Of a DNA stretch of 64,000 bases, positions 36,572 to 46,301 are shown in pieces. The DNA is from Deltaproteobacteria bacterium (GTDB lineage Bacteria > Myxococcota_C > UBA6777). The stretch lies in contig SBHC01000087.1 of the NCBI GenBank assembly GCA_006226375.1, forward strand, positions 39,201-103,200, read 5' to 3'. The notes beneath the pieces were generated by a model. It did no database searches. It saw nothing but the letters and a program-made list of their open reading frames with translations, and had not been told where the DNA came from. Within the stretch, counting starts at the first letter, position 1, and each line of letters begins with the position of its first letter. The position numbers were made by a program, and so were the translations under genes.

Positions 36572-38170
36572 CTACATGTTTTGGATGCGTTGCCATCGAA
36601 CGTTGAGTGGGGCTAACTCTTTGGCTTCTTCTGGGCCTTCGGAAAACGGTCGGTATTGAGCAACCGGAATCGTCGGATTTTCATTCCACCCCTGGTGAAT
36701 GGAAGAGATAAACCGCCAAGCATACTCCACCTCGTCGGAGCGAGTGAAGAGAGAGGCATCTCCCCGCAAAGCGTCCAACAAAAGACGCTCATACGCTTCA
36801 GGGGAGCGCTCTTGAAAGGCGTCTCTGTAGAAGAAGTCCATCTTTACTTCTTCCAGGTCGATTTGCATCCCCGGCCGCTTACTGGCAAAGCTGAGGCTGA
36901 TTCCTTCGACCGGTTGTATCCGAAAGATCAGACGGTTGGCTTTGGGTCGTTCTTGGAGCAAGCAAAGGTCGGGGTGGCTGTCCTGACGGAAGAACTGCAG
37001 GGGAGGTTGCTTAAAGAACACTGCAATCTCACTGACTCGTTTGTGAAGACGTTTGCCTGTGCGAATCAGAAAGGGGACGCCAGCCCACCGCCAGTTGTCG
37101 ATGCCTAGCTTCATCGCCACGTAGGTTTCGGTCTTGCTGAGCGGATCGACCCCTTCTTCTTCAAGGTATCCTGTGATGGCTTCTGCGTTGTGGATGCCGC
37201 TTGTGTATTGGGCTCGGACTGTATTCGCTGCGACCTCTTGCGGAGTCATGGGAACCAACGAACGAAGGACCTTAACCTTCTCATCACGAATGGCGTTGGC
37301 TTCGATTCCGCTGGGAGGCTCCATGGCAATCAAACACAGCAGCTGCATGATGTGGTTTTGAACCATATCCCGCAGAGCGCCGGCTTGATCGTAGTAATGA
37401 CCTCGCTTGCCCTCCATGCCCAACGACTCTGACACTGTGATTTGAATGTGGTCGATGTATTTGTGGTTGAACAACGGCTCGAAGATCGCGTTGCCAAACC
37501 GGAAGGTCAGGATGTTTTGGACGGTCTCTTTGCCAAGGTAGTGATCGATACGATAGATCTGACTCTCGTCCAAGATGGCGGTGATGTCGCGGTTAAGGGC
37601 CTGCGCGCTTTCAAGATCGGTGCCAAAGGGCTTTTCAATGATGACCCTGGACCACTTGGATTCGTCGGTCTTGTCGTACAGCATCTTGGCTTGGGAGAGG
37701 TGCTGGATGATCGGCGTAAACAGCTTGGGTGCCACTGAGAGATAATAGAGACGGTTGCCTGGAATTTGGTACTGCTCTTCCAACTCCGTCAGGCGCTGTT
37801 GAAGCTCCTTGTACGAATCAAGGTTGGTGCTGTTTCCTGCGACATAGTGAAGAGATTGAACCAAAGGGTGTTGGGCAAGTTCTCCGGGGTCTTTGACGAC
37901 CTCGGAGAGGCTGTTGATCATGATTTCCCGAAACGCTTCGTCTGTCATGGGGGTTCGAGAGAATCCAACAATGGAAAGCCGTTTGGGCAGAAATCCATCT
38001 TCGTACAGATAGTAAAGCGCCGGGATTAACTTGCGTCGGCTGAGATCTCCGCTCGCTCCAAAGATAACGACGGTTGCCGGATCTTTGGCCTTTACCCCTT
38101 CCTTGTTGGGCTGAAACGCGAGCATACTTGAGGTCTGAACTTTGGACCTGGGGAACGGGGGAGTGTCCAT
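36572..38170 (-). CDS. zwf: Glucose-6-phosphate 1-dehydrogenase
   Basis: ATG 38170 has GGAGAG seven bases upstream (532 residues); ATG 38185 lacks a site. It oxidises glucose 6-phosphate with NAD(P)+. Residues include 'IFGASGDLSRRKLIPALY' (36-53, coenzyme loop), 'IIEKPFG' (177-183) and 'RIDHYLGKETVQN' (207-219, active site Lys and His-Asp). Relative to common bacterial forms there is about 30 extra residues at the N-terminus. First gene of the zwf-pgl-gnd operon. Confidence 0.97.
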   Translation of the reverse strand: MDTPPFPRSKVQTSSMLAFQPNKEGVKAKDPATVVIFGASGDLSRRKLIPALYYLYEDGFLPKRLSIVGFSRTPMTDEAFREIMINSLSEVVKDPGELAQHPLVQSLHYVAGNSTNLDSYKELQQRLTELEEQYQIPGNRLYYLSVAPKLFTPIIQHLSQAKMLYDKTDESKWSRVIIEKPFGTDLESAQALNRDITAILDESQIYRIDHYLGKETVQNILTFRFGNAIFEPLFNHKYIDHIQITVSESLGMEGKRGHYYDQAGALRDMVQNHIMQLLCLIAMEPPSGIEANAIRDEKVKVLRSLVPMTPQEVAANTVRAQYTSGIHNAEAITGYLEEEGVDPLSKTETYVAMKLGIDNWRWAGVPFLIRTGKRLHKRVSEIAVFFKQPPLQFFRQDSHPDLCLLQERPKANRLIFRIQPVEGISLSFASKRPGMQIDLEEVKMDFFYRDAFQERSPEAYERLLLDALRGDASLFTRSDEVEYAWRFISSIHQGWNENPTIPVAQYRPFSEGPEEAKELAPLNVRWQRIQNM

Positions 38171-38652
38171 GTTTTTGCTCTCCATTCATACAAAAAGGGA
38201 AGGGGACTGTGGTATGTCGCCTTGGGTCAAATCGACAGCCGGGGCGCAAAGCGAGCGCTACGCTTCGATTTAATGGGCGCGCCAATGCGTGGTCTGTTGT
38301 TGCTGGTTTGGGTGGGGCAGTTGCAAAAAACCATTCATTGTTTGTTGGGGAATGTACCACCTCTTGGGCATCCTTCCAACTGCCCAAGCGATGAATCTCT
38401 CGTTTCCCGCTGGCGACGTCTTTGTCTCCGATTGTTTACGTGACGATGAGATACAACTGCATAGGATCATTGACATGGTGCTGCGTCTTGGAACGCAGGG
38501 GATTGCACCATTTTGTCGTAGCATCGGGTGTTCGGGGCTTGTCTTGGAAGTCGGCACACTTCGTGTAGAAGGAAGCACCACAACACGGAGCTAGCTCCTG
38601 TATCACCTACCCAACGATGCATAGTTTATGTGTCAGAATCATCGGAGAAGTT
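38171..38652. other. Divergent intergenic region between zwf and a Cys-rich protein gene
   Basis: About 480 bases hold no supported gene. Short ORFs on both strands have no ribosome site or recognisable product. Promoters for zwf and for the Cys-rich gene should lie here; I cannot name a clear pair of boxes. Confidence 0.35.
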
Positions 38653-39231
38653 ATGAAACACGTATTCCTCCTAGCTACAACCATCGCCCTTACCGGCTTC
38701 TTTTCATCCCATGCAGAAGCCGACTCCAACGGCGCACAATGCAAGATGCTTCGATGCAACACCAACCCTGCTTGTGCCCAACAATGTGAAGTGCAAGAAA
38801 AGAAGAATGTGAAGAGCTTTTGTGCCAAGCACAAATACAAACGTACGGCGCGTTGGAATCTGCGTTGGCGCATTTGTCAGCAGGCTTGTCGTAACTGGAT
38901 TGCACGCAAGAAAAGAAATGTCACTCGGAATCTCATTCAGTGCACGAAGAATTGTATCTCCCGAACTTGCCAGAACAAAAATAGGTATGGGAACCCTGTA
39001 CCCAAGTATTGGCACTGTGGGCCTGTTGACATTGCATGTCATGCCCAACGTGGAAGGGCGTACGGTGGGTGTATTCTGAGTGACAAACGAAGCTGGCGTG
39101 CGCGATGCCTTCGACGTATGGTCAAGGTAAAGAACAAGTGTCAAGTGAAATGTGGTCGTAAGAAGAAAAAATGCTGCAAGCGTTATACTCACAAAGGAAC
39201 ACAGCGCTGGTGTACGGCCTGCAAATACTAA
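38653..39231 (+). CDS. Small secreted, strongly basic cysteine-rich protein
   Basis: ATG 38653 follows GGAGAAG; 192 residues. Signal peptide with probable cleavage after AEA (residue 23). The mature protein has about 20 cysteines and is rich in Lys, Arg and Trp (for example 'RKKRNVTRN', 'GRKKKKCCKRYTHKG'). Cys pairs are spaced irregularly, unlike the tandem-repeat proteins nearby. I recognise no family. The high charge and disulfides suggest an extracellular protein that binds nucleic acid, anionic polymer or membrane, or a toxin-like role; that is inference. A similar flavour is seen in the gene at the right edge (63686-64000). Confidence 0.7.
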   Translation: MKHVFLLATTIALTGFFSSHAEADSNGAQCKMLRCNTNPACAQQCEVQEKKNVKSFCAKHKYKRTARWNLRWRICQQACRNWIARKKRNVTRNLIQCTKNCISRTCQNKNRYGNPVPKYWHCGPVDIACHAQRGRAYGGCILSDKRSWRARCLRRMVKVKNKCQVKCGRKKKKCCKRYTHKGTQRWCTACKY

Positions 39232-39444
39232 GCAACATTCGCCTTCCCTTTCTCTTTGCCTCCACGCCTCTCCCGCTTCATCGTCTTTCTTTTCTCTCTT
39301 AATCTTCAGTGTGAATCCTTGTGTGACATCGATAGATTTGTAGAAGAAACTATTTTGTCACTGGTGGGTTTGAAGGTACAACGTTGTTGTATCTTTCGAT
39401 GTAGAATTGAGAGTTAGAATTGTCCCATACCAAGGAGCTTCCGA

Positions 39445-40902
39445 ATGAGGTCTGCTTCTCCCTTCTTCTGGATGTTTTTCATCTTGTTTCTCGTTGTGTC
39501 GGCCGGCTGGGTGTCTTGCAGCGGTGGGGTAAGTTTGGAAGAGAATCCTGTTCTGCAAGAACGTCTTGTGGAGCAGGTTCGGTCTGAGCCACAAGGCAGC
39601 ACAGAGAGCCTTGATGCTTCTGAGGGCTTGGAGACAAAGCAGGAGCCTGCTTCTGAAACTATCCTTCCTGATACATCACCCGAACGAAACGTTGTGGCGG
39701 AGGAGGTCTTCGAAGAACCTGTTGAAGAAGCTTCTCCCACGGAAGCACCTGGGGAGGCTCTTCCTGAACAGCCAGGAGAGTCTACGTCGCCAACGTTGTA
39801 TCGTTTGGTCGTGAACAATGGGTACGGTGGCGGTCAGTATCGTCCAGGTACCACAGCCCATGTGTGGGCAGGGTTTAATCCTTACCAACAGCTTGTCGTG
39901 GGTTGGAAGGGAGGAGACGGGCTCCTCAAAGAGGGGAAGGAGTGGCACACCACACTTGTTATGCCTTCCCGAGATGTTACGTTGGATCCCATCTTTGTGA
40001 AAGCTGAAGGCCAACTGCAGTCATTGTCGTTTCAAGGAACAACCTACAAAAAGCCGGTGCTTGCTTTGGTTCCATCCGCTCCAAAGGGCGTCATTCTGGC
40101 GTTTCATGGGACAGGTGGAAGCAACACCTATCTGCAAAAGCTAGAGACCTTGTATGTGGCCCGTGTGGCGTACCAACGCGGGTACGCTGTTGTGTCAACG
40201 GACGCTGAGGAAGTACAGGCTGGTGACCTCGACAAGAACGGATACATCCGCTGGCATCCAAACATTAAGCAAGCGAACAATCCCGACATTGTGGACTTGA
40301 AAAAATTGGTCCCCGCTCTCGTCAACCAGAAGGTGCTGCCTCAAGGTTTGCCTTTGTTTGCGTTGGGTATGTCCAACGGTGGTGCGATGGCGGTGTCAGT
40401 GGGTGAGGCTTTGAAGATGAAGGCTGTTGTCTCGTACTGTGCGAGCGGAAGGAAAGACGTCGTTGCCGTGACCCAAACGCCCACCATGTGGCTCATGTGC
40501 GGGAAAGACACCAACCCCAACGTCGACAATTCGCTCGCTCAACAACATTACCAAACCTTGTTGGGGCGGAAGGTTCCAACTGTCTACCAAGATAACTCTC
40601 CGTCCCCTTTGTACGCAGGTCGATTCTTTCGGATTCTAGGAGTCAATCTACCCACGTCTACGAGTATCGCGAAAGAAATTCAAGCCAACAAACTCGTAGA
40701 CTCTCAGGGCTTCTTCTCTGTGAACAGCGACGCTTTTGCGAAGCATGTACAAGGCAACAAGTCGCTGTATCCAACCCTCACTGGCTTGTCTGAAGCGTTG
40801 CAGCTGAGCGTCTTGTCGCAGGTTAAAATCATGATGGCAGATCACCAGATGTTTGATGACTTTGCTGGAAAAACAGTGGATTTCTTCGACAAGTATCGAT
40901 AG
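39445..40902 (+). CDS. Lipoprotein esterase (alpha/beta hydrolase) with an InlB-like repeat domain
   Basis: 485 residues. Lipobox GWVSC (Cys25), an acidic Glu/Pro/Ser linker to about 115, then a small domain (118-188) matching the divergent InlB B-repeat pattern ('GGGQYRPGTTAHVWA ... VVGWKGG ... VMPSRDVTLDPIF'). The hydrolase domain follows: oxyanion 'HGTGG' (221-225), nucleophile 'GMSNGG' (S310) and 'ADHQMFDDF' with the catalytic His467. It resembles feruloyl esterase/PHB depolymerase (LpqC-type) enzymes, although an acid residue is not assigned. Probably cleaves an ester of a polymer outside the cell. Confidence 0.8.
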   Translation: MRSASPFFWMFFILFLVVSAGWVSCSGGVSLEENPVLQERLVEQVRSEPQGSTESLDASEGLETKQEPASETILPDTSPERNVVAEEVFEEPVEEASPTEAPGEALPEQPGESTSPTLYRLVVNNGYGGGQYRPGTTAHVWAGFNPYQQLVVGWKGGDGLLKEGKEWHTTLVMPSRDVTLDPIFVKAEGQLQSLSFQGTTYKKPVLALVPSAPKGVILAFHGTGGSNTYLQKLETLYVARVAYQRGYAVVSTDAEEVQAGDLDKNGYIRWHPNIKQANNPDIVDLKKLVPALVNQKVLPQGLPLFALGMSNGGAMAVSVGEALKMKAVVSYCASGRKDVVAVTQTPTMWLMCGKDTNPNVDNSLAQQHYQTLLGRKVPTVYQDNSPSPLYAGRFFRILGVNLPTSTSIAKEIQANKLVDSQGFFSVNSDAFAKHVQGNKSLYPTLTGLSEALQLSVLSQVKIMMADHQMFDDFAGKTVDFFDKYR

Positions 40903-40930
40903 GGGATGAGGTTGTTTTTGAAGGAGGGGG

Positions 40931-42175
40931 TTAGTATTCGATATCACGGCGGTCTAGCAAGGGACCACCTTCCAACCATCGTAGCGCTGCGGCTTTTCCA
41001 GCTTCGTACATACTTTGGATGGCGTCAGGCTCAAAGTAGAGGTAGGAGCCTGCATCAAACAGTTCGGTCGATTGGGGCCGAATGGCGCGGAACAACTCCA
41101 CCACCGTCATATCTTCAACGTGATGGGCTAGCTCGTTTCGTTCCAAGAGTAGTTTGCGGTCCACGTTGTAGGCGTTCTCCAGGAACGTGTTGACCAGCCT
41201 CTCAATCGCGCTTCCAAAGTGGGGAAGGGGCTTCTCATCGGTGGAGTCTGGATAGTTCAAGAGCGTGACCAGCACAGGCACTATACGTTCAGCGCCAAGC
41301 GCAACGGCTGGAGCCAAGGGAGTGTTGACCAAGACGCCGCCGTCCCAAAGCGTCATGTTTTGGACCTTCACCGGCTTAAACAGCAAGGGGATGGACGCGC
41401 TGGCCAAGATCATATCCACATCGATGCGATCCACCTCCACATAGTTCAGGGTAGAGGACACATGGAGGCGGGTGGGCTTGGCGTTGACCAGTCGAATCAC
41501 CTTTCCTGAGTGAACGTCAACGGTGTTGATTGCCAACTTGACGTCGGTCTTGCGGATGTAGTCGCCGCCAATGGCCTTGCGCAAACGCTCCCGCACAGGG
41601 TCCGTGTTGAACAAGTAGGTGGATGTGATGCCTTTCAGCACCTGGCTGATGTTGTCAAACCGAGCCGTGAGCAGAAACTCAGTGAACATGGAGAGTACGC
41701 CGCCTCTTCGATACCAGGCGTGTTGCCGTAGCATACGAAACAAGGCCCGAAACTCTCGCTTGCGTCGGTCAACCCGGCGAAGCGGCTCCAGAATGGCGAG
41801 CTTTTGAATGGTGTGTAGAAGCGAGTTGAAGAATTTGTCGTTCCCGACGACTGGTGGATCTCGTGAGATGTCCAGCCAGAACTCAAGCATCTCCTCAGGC
41901 GAAAGACCCGCTGCGATGAAGGAGCCGTTCAGGGCTCCAGCCGATGTTCCGCTGATGATGTCTGGGAGTGTTTGCATTCCTTTGGGGTGCGTGTAGAGCA
42001 CCTCCCAAACACCCACCTGGAAGGCACCACGGGCTCCTCCACCAGAGAGGACAAGTCCCAAAGGGCAGGAGGGATCTGGCTTGAGAGAAGGAGGCAGAGA
42101 TTGCATGGTTGGTGACTGTTCCTCTTCAGGTGTTGCTTGAGGCTGCGCTCTGAAGTCCGGGCAGCGTCCTATCAT
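40931..42175 (-). CDS. Patatin-like phospholipase
   Basis: ATG 42175 with AAGG about 11 bases upstream, 414 residues; ATG 42106 is also possible. The patatin dyad is complete: oxyanion 'GGGARG' (45-50), nucleophile 'GTSAG' (S78) and 'WDGGVLVNTPL' with the catalytic Asp at about 280. No signal peptide or membrane anchor is visible, so it acts inside the cell unless it is exported by a specialised route. It probably releases fatty acids from phospholipids. Converges with the esterase gene (28 bases) and diverges from the 26-repeat lipoprotein gene. Confidence 0.9.
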   Translation of the reverse strand: MIGRCPDFRAQPQATPEEEQSPTMQSLPPSLKPDPSCPLGLVLSGGGARGAFQVGVWEVLYTHPKGMQTLPDIISGTSAGALNGSFIAAGLSPEEMLEFWLDISRDPPVVGNDKFFNSLLHTIQKLAILEPLRRVDRRKREFRALFRMLRQHAWYRRGGVLSMFTEFLLTARFDNISQVLKGITSTYLFNTDPVRERLRKAIGGDYIRKTDVKLAINTVDVHSGKVIRLVNAKPTRLHVSSTLNYVEVDRIDVDMILASASIPLLFKPVKVQNMTLWDGGVLVNTPLAPAVALGAERIVPVLVTLLNYPDSTDEKPLPHFGSAIERLVNTFLENAYNVDRKLLLERNELAHHVEDMTVVELFRAIRPQSTELFDAGSYLYFEPDAIQSMYEAGKAAALRWLEGGPLLDRRDIEY

Positions 42176-42504
42176 CTTGGGTTCTACCTTGCCAAACTGC
42201 AATGCAGCGGTCAAAAAAGGCGCGAACGACCTTCACTGTGGTTTTCTTGCTTTGCCCCCAAATTCGTGAATCCTTGGGGGACATCCCTCCTTCGCGCTCT
42301 TTGGATTGGTGTCAATTTTGGTGGCTGCCTCCTTTAAAGATGAGAAAGTGATGTGTCCACCCTATTGAAATCGATCGTTTGAGACGTTTTTTGACTCATC
42401 GAAGTCATGTAATGGGTGCGAAACGGTTTGTGGTGGCGGGGTGCCGCCCATCTCTTTCCTGTCATGTGGTGTCTGCTTGCATCGATCAAGTTGAGAGGAT
42501 TCGA
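42176..42504. other. Divergent intergenic region
   Basis: About 330 bases between the patatin gene and the Cys-repeat lipoprotein gene. No gene is supported. The open frame into the lipoprotein begins at 42379 but carries no ribosome site or signal before 42505. Confidence 0.35.
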
Positions 42505-45500
42505 ATGAATGTGAGGATGTTGGTGCTCTGTGTTTGCTTGGGGTTGTTCGGTGCTTTGAGCATCGGATGCGACAACAAACCTCCAGACCCTTGTGACGGA
42601 GTTAAGTGCGAAACAGGGCAGCGCTGCTTTGAGGGAGCTTGCGTTGCGAGCTGCAAGTCTGGAGAGTCGGAGTGTGGGAAGGATTGCCCCAATCTCAAAT
42701 CCAGCCAAGATCACTGCGGCGCCTGTGGAATCAAATGCGATGTTGGATTGGTCTGCAAAGATGGTAAGTGTGGTCCTGACTGCAAGGCCAATGAGACGGA
42801 CTGCAACGGCGTTTGCGCCAATCTCAAACTCTCTCGACTTCATTGTGGCACCTGCGGCATTCCATGTCGTGAAGGCGAAATCTGCTCCGACGGTGTCTGC
42901 AAACCCAACTGTGGTGTTGGCACGGTGCAGTGTGGCAAGGTCTGTGTGGATGTCCAAAGTGATATCCGAAACTGCGGTGGTTGCGACCAACAATGCAAAG
43001 ACGGACAAGTCTGCTCTGGCGGAAAGTGCGAGTTGTTTTGCCAGGCAGGGCTGACCAACTGCAACGACAGTTGTGTGAATCTCAGCACGGACAACAACAA
43101 TTGTGGCGGCTGTCGAAAGCAGTGTCCTGCCGGTGAAGTGTGTGACTCGGGTCAGTGTCGATTGACCTGTCAAAAAGGGCTGACCAATTGCGGCGGCAAG
43201 TGCGTCGACACCAAGATCGACCTCGCCAACTGCGGTGCCTGTGGGACCTTGTGCAAAGGGGGGGAGATTTGTCGCGATGGTACATGCGAGCTGTCGTGTC
43301 CTGCCGGTGAAGCTGTTTGCGACGCAAAATGCGTAGACAATCAGTCCGATCGTCGGCACTGCGGGACGTGCAACAACGCCTGTAAGGTGGGCGAAGTGTG
43401 CTCCGCGGCCAAGTGCCAAGTGAGCTGTCAGGTTGGTCTTACAGATTGCAGCGGCAACTGCATCAACGTACAGTCCGACTTAAAGAACTGTGGCGGCTGT
43501 GGGCAGGCCTGCTTGCAAGGTGAAGTGTGCTCCAGTGGGAAGTGTTCGCTTTCTTGCCGACCCGGCTTCTCCGACTGTCAAGGCAACTGTGTGGAGTTGA
43601 AGACCGATCGGGCTAACTGTGGAGCTTGTGGGAACGCTTGCAAAGACGGTGAAGTCTGTTCCAACGGTGTTTGCAAGCTTTCCTGCCAAACCGGCCGCAC
43701 CGATTGCGGTGGCAGCTGCGTGGATACGGAGACGGATCGTGCACACTGCGGCGGCTGCGCGTCGGTCTGCAAAGCTGGCGAGATCTGCAACAAAGGCAAA
43801 TGTGTGATCTCTTGCCAGGCCGGGTTGACCTTGTGCTCGGGCAAGTGCGTTGATGTGCAATCGGATCGCGCTCACTGTGGTGCTTGTGGCACAACGTGCA
43901 AAGCCGGTGAAGTGTGTTCGGCTGGGAAGTGCCAATTGTCGTGCCAGTCGGGCTTGACGGACTGCAGCGGAAATTGCGTGAACATCCAATCAGACCTCGC
44001 CAACTGTGGTGCCTGTGGAACGGCCTGCAAGACAGGGGAAGTTTGTTCCCAGGGAAAATGCCAGCTCGTCTGCCAGTCCTCTTTGACCGATTGCTCCGGT
44101 AGCTGCATCAACATCCAAACCGACAGGGCACACTGTGGCTCGTGTGGTTCTCCCTGCAAAGACGGTGAGGTTTGCTCCCAAGGTAAGTGCCAATTGTCTT
44201 GCCAGTCGGGCCTTAAGGATTGCGGTGGGAACTGTGTGAATGTGATGAACGATCGCTCCCATTGTGGTGGTTGTGGAGCGGCCTGCAACGCCGGTGAGAT
44301 CTGCAAGTCTGGGAAGTGTGAGTTGTCGTGCCAGAGAGGACTCATCAACTGTGGAGGCAAGTGCATCGACCCCAACACCGACCGGGCTCATTGTGGAGCT
44401 TGCAACACCGCTTGCAAAGCCGGTGAAGTCTGCGCTTTGGGGCAATGTCAGTTGAGCTGTCCTGCCGGGTTGAACAAGTGCGGTAACACCTGCGTGAACT
44501 TCCAAACGGACCTGAAGAATTGTGGCGGTTGCAGCCAGGCTTGCAGCACCGGTGAAGTGTGTTCTGCAGGGAAGTGTCAGCTCTTGTGCCAGTCAGGCTT
44601 GACCAAGTGCACCAACGCTTGTGTGAATCTTAAAACGGACCTGAAGAATTGTGGTCAGTGTGGCGCTGCCTGTAACGCTGGCGAAGTGTGTTCCAACGGT
44701 CGCTGTGAGCTGTCGTGCCAGAAAGGGCTGACCAAATGCTCGGGAACATGCGTCAATTTGCAGAGCAACAACGCACATTGCAACGCGTGTGGCCGGGCTT
44801 GTTTGTCCGGTGAGGTTTGCTCCACCGGAGCCTGTAAGTTGTCTTGCCAATCGGGCTTAAACAACTGCAACGGTACGTGTGTGAACACCATGCAAGATTC
44901 TTTCAACTGCGGTAACTGTGGGACTCGTTGCCTGCAAGGACAGGCCTGCATCAGCGGCAAGTGTGTGTTGGCCTGCCAGAAGGGGCTGACCAACTGCAAC
45001 GGGAAATGTGTGGACCTCCAGGTTGATCGTGTGAACTGCGGAACGTGTGGTTCATCCTGCAAATCCGGAGAAGTTTGCTCCCAAGGGAAGTGCCAATTGT
45101 CGTGCCAGTCGGGCTTGAAGCAGTGCGGAAACCTCTGCGTCAACCTGAAAACGGACAACGCGCACTGTGGCTCTTGTGGAAGCGCTTGTCGTGTTGGGCA
45201 GATCTGCTCCAACGGTCAATGCCAGGTGAATTGCCAAACCGGTCTCTATGTGTGCAACAGTCGATGTGTGGACCTGCAAACCAACAACGCAAACTGTGGC
45301 GCGTGTGGAAACAACTGTCCTGCGGGTCGTGTGTGTAGCAAGGGTTCTTGTCAGGTGACGTGCCAAACCGGCAACAACAACTGCTCGGGTTCCTGCGTCA
45401 ACCTCAAAACGGACCGGCTGAACTGTGGAAAGTGTGCGACCCAATGCAAGTCAGGGGAAGTGTGTTCCAACGGCTCTTGCCAGCTCTCGTGTCAAACGGG

Positions 45501-46005
45501 CCTGAGCAAGTGCGGCAACCTATGTGTCAACACTCTCTCTGACCGGGCTCATTGTGGCGGCTGCAACAAAGCCTGCCTTTCCGGTCAGATCTGCAGCAAA
45601 GGGAGCTGTGTGATTAGCTGTCCTGGTACCCAAACGGCCTGCAGCGGCTTGTGCGTCGATACCAACACCGACAGCAAAAACTGTGGTTCTTGTGGGAGCA
45701 CTTGTTCGGGCGGGAAATCGTGTGTGAGCGGTCGATGTGCCTGCACCCAAGGCCAAGTGGATTGCAACGGAACGTGCGTAGATACCAAAAGCAACGTGTA
45801 CCACTGTGGTGGTTGCAGCAAGGCTTGCTCGTCGGGTCAGGTTTGCCTCAGCGCGTCCTGTACTACCGTTTGTTTGCCCGGCCAGACCAACTGCTCCAAT
45901 GTCTGCGTCAACCTCCAAAGCGACAAGAGCAACTGTGGAACCTGCGGAAACGCCTGCACCGGTTCAGCGACCTGCCAGCAAGGTCGTTGTGTGAACCCTC
46001 CCTGA
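42505..46005 (+). CDS. Lipoprotein of 26 tandem 43-residue, eight-cysteine repeats
   Basis: ATG 42505 has AGAGGA five bases upstream; 1166 residues. Lipobox LSIGC (Cys22), then a 28-residue Cys-rich lead-in and 26 back-to-back repeats to the C-terminus (unit 24 is two residues shorter). A typical unit reads 'QSGLTDCSGNCVN', then 'QSDLANCGACGTAC' and 'KTGEVCSQGKCQLSC'; each has eight cysteines at constant spacing (the last unit lacks its last cysteine). This accounts for every residue of the mature protein, so there is no separate functional domain. It resembles the Cys-rich repeat ('TIGR02167/stigma-type') proteins of myxobacteria. A long disulfide-stabilised rod anchored in the outer membrane is the likely form; function unknown. 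Confidence 0.9.
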   Translation: MNVRMLVLCVCLGLFGALSIGCDNKPPDPCDGVKCETGQRCFEGACVASCKSGESECGKDCPNLKSSQDHCGACGIKCDVGLVCKDGKCGPDCKANETDCNGVCANLKLSRLHCGTCGIPCREGEICSDGVCKPNCGVGTVQCGKVCVDVQSDIRNCGGCDQQCKDGQVCSGGKCELFCQAGLTNCNDSCVNLSTDNNNCGGCRKQCPAGEVCDSGQCRLTCQKGLTNCGGKCVDTKIDLANCGACGTLCKGGEICRDGTCELSCPAGEAVCDAKCVDNQSDRRHCGTCNNACKVGEVCSAAKCQVSCQVGLTDCSGNCINVQSDLKNCGGCGQACLQGEVCSSGKCSLSCRPGFSDCQGNCVELKTDRANCGACGNACKDGEVCSNGVCKLSCQTGRTDCGGSCVDTETDRAHCGGCASVCKAGEICNKGKCVISCQAGLTLCSGKCVDVQSDRAHCGACGTTCKAGEVCSAGKCQLSCQSGLTDCSGNCVNIQSDLANCGACGTACKTGEVCSQGKCQLVCQSSLTDCSGSCINIQTDRAHCGSCGSPCKDGEVCSQGKCQLSCQSGLKDCGGNCVNVMNDRSHCGGCGAACNAGEICKSGKCELSCQRGLINCGGKCIDPNTDRAHCGACNTACKAGEVCALGQCQLSCPAGLNKCGNTCVNFQTDLKNCGGCSQACSTGEVCSAGKCQLLCQSGLTKCTNACVNLKTDLKNCGQCGAACNAGEVCSNGRCELSCQKGLTKCSGTCVNLQSNNAHCNACGRACLSGEVCSTGACKLSCQSGLNNCNGTCVNTMQDSFNCGNCGTRCLQGQACISGKCVLACQKGLTNCNGKCVDLQVDRVNCGTCGSSCKSGEVCSQGKCQLSCQSGLKQCGNLCVNLKTDNAHCGSCGSACRVGQICSNGQCQVNCQTGLYVCNSRCVDLQTNNANCGACGNNCPAGRVCSKGSCQVTCQTGNNNCSGSCVNLKTDRLNCGKCATQCKSGEVCSNGSCQLSCQTGLSKCGNLCVNTLSDRAHCGGCNKACLSGQICSKGSCVISCPGTQTACSGLCVDTNTDSKNCGSCGSTCSGGKSCVSGRCACTQGQVDCNGTCVDTKSNVYHCGGCSKACSSGQVCLSASCTTVCLPGQTNCSNVCVNLQSDKSNCGTCGNACTGSATCQQGRCVNPP
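42655..46005 (+). repeat. 26-copy tandem repeat of 129 bases (coding)
   Basis: The repeats are 129 bases each, in frame, and diverged at the DNA level while the cysteine codons stay fixed. Short blocks encoding 'GEVCSQGKCQLSC' are nearly identical between units 11, 12 and 19, which suggests duplication or gene conversion between units. Confidence 0.85.
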
Positions 46006-46301
46006 TTCATCGGATGTTTGTTGCGTTGTACATCCTGTAGGGCAGTGTCCTCCCTTCAGTTTCTGCCTGTTTGTTTCTGCTTTCCTTTCCTCTCGAATCA
46101 CGCTGAAACGCTTGACCATCTCTGACAAATTGGTTACTTCCATGGGGAATGTGGAAGCGGTGCAAGGGGTTGACAGAGACGTCGCCCTTCCAGCAGCATA
46201 AAGGCTGGCGTAGGCTCGTTACTTTCCAGGCAGTTGGGGGCTTTGTTCCCCTTGTTGAAAAGCCTGTTCGGTTGATCCCTTAGATAGAAGAGAGTCATCG
46301 T

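Noticed and set aside
42334..43419. 361-codon minus-strand ORF and similar frames opposite the Cys-repeat gene
   Set aside because: The regular repeat keeps antisense frames open; the Thr/Ala-rich product lacks any start signal.
46020..46060. GGATGT...ACATCC stem after the 26-repeat gene as a terminator
   Set aside because: Six-base stem with a 12-base loop and no T-run; too weak to list.
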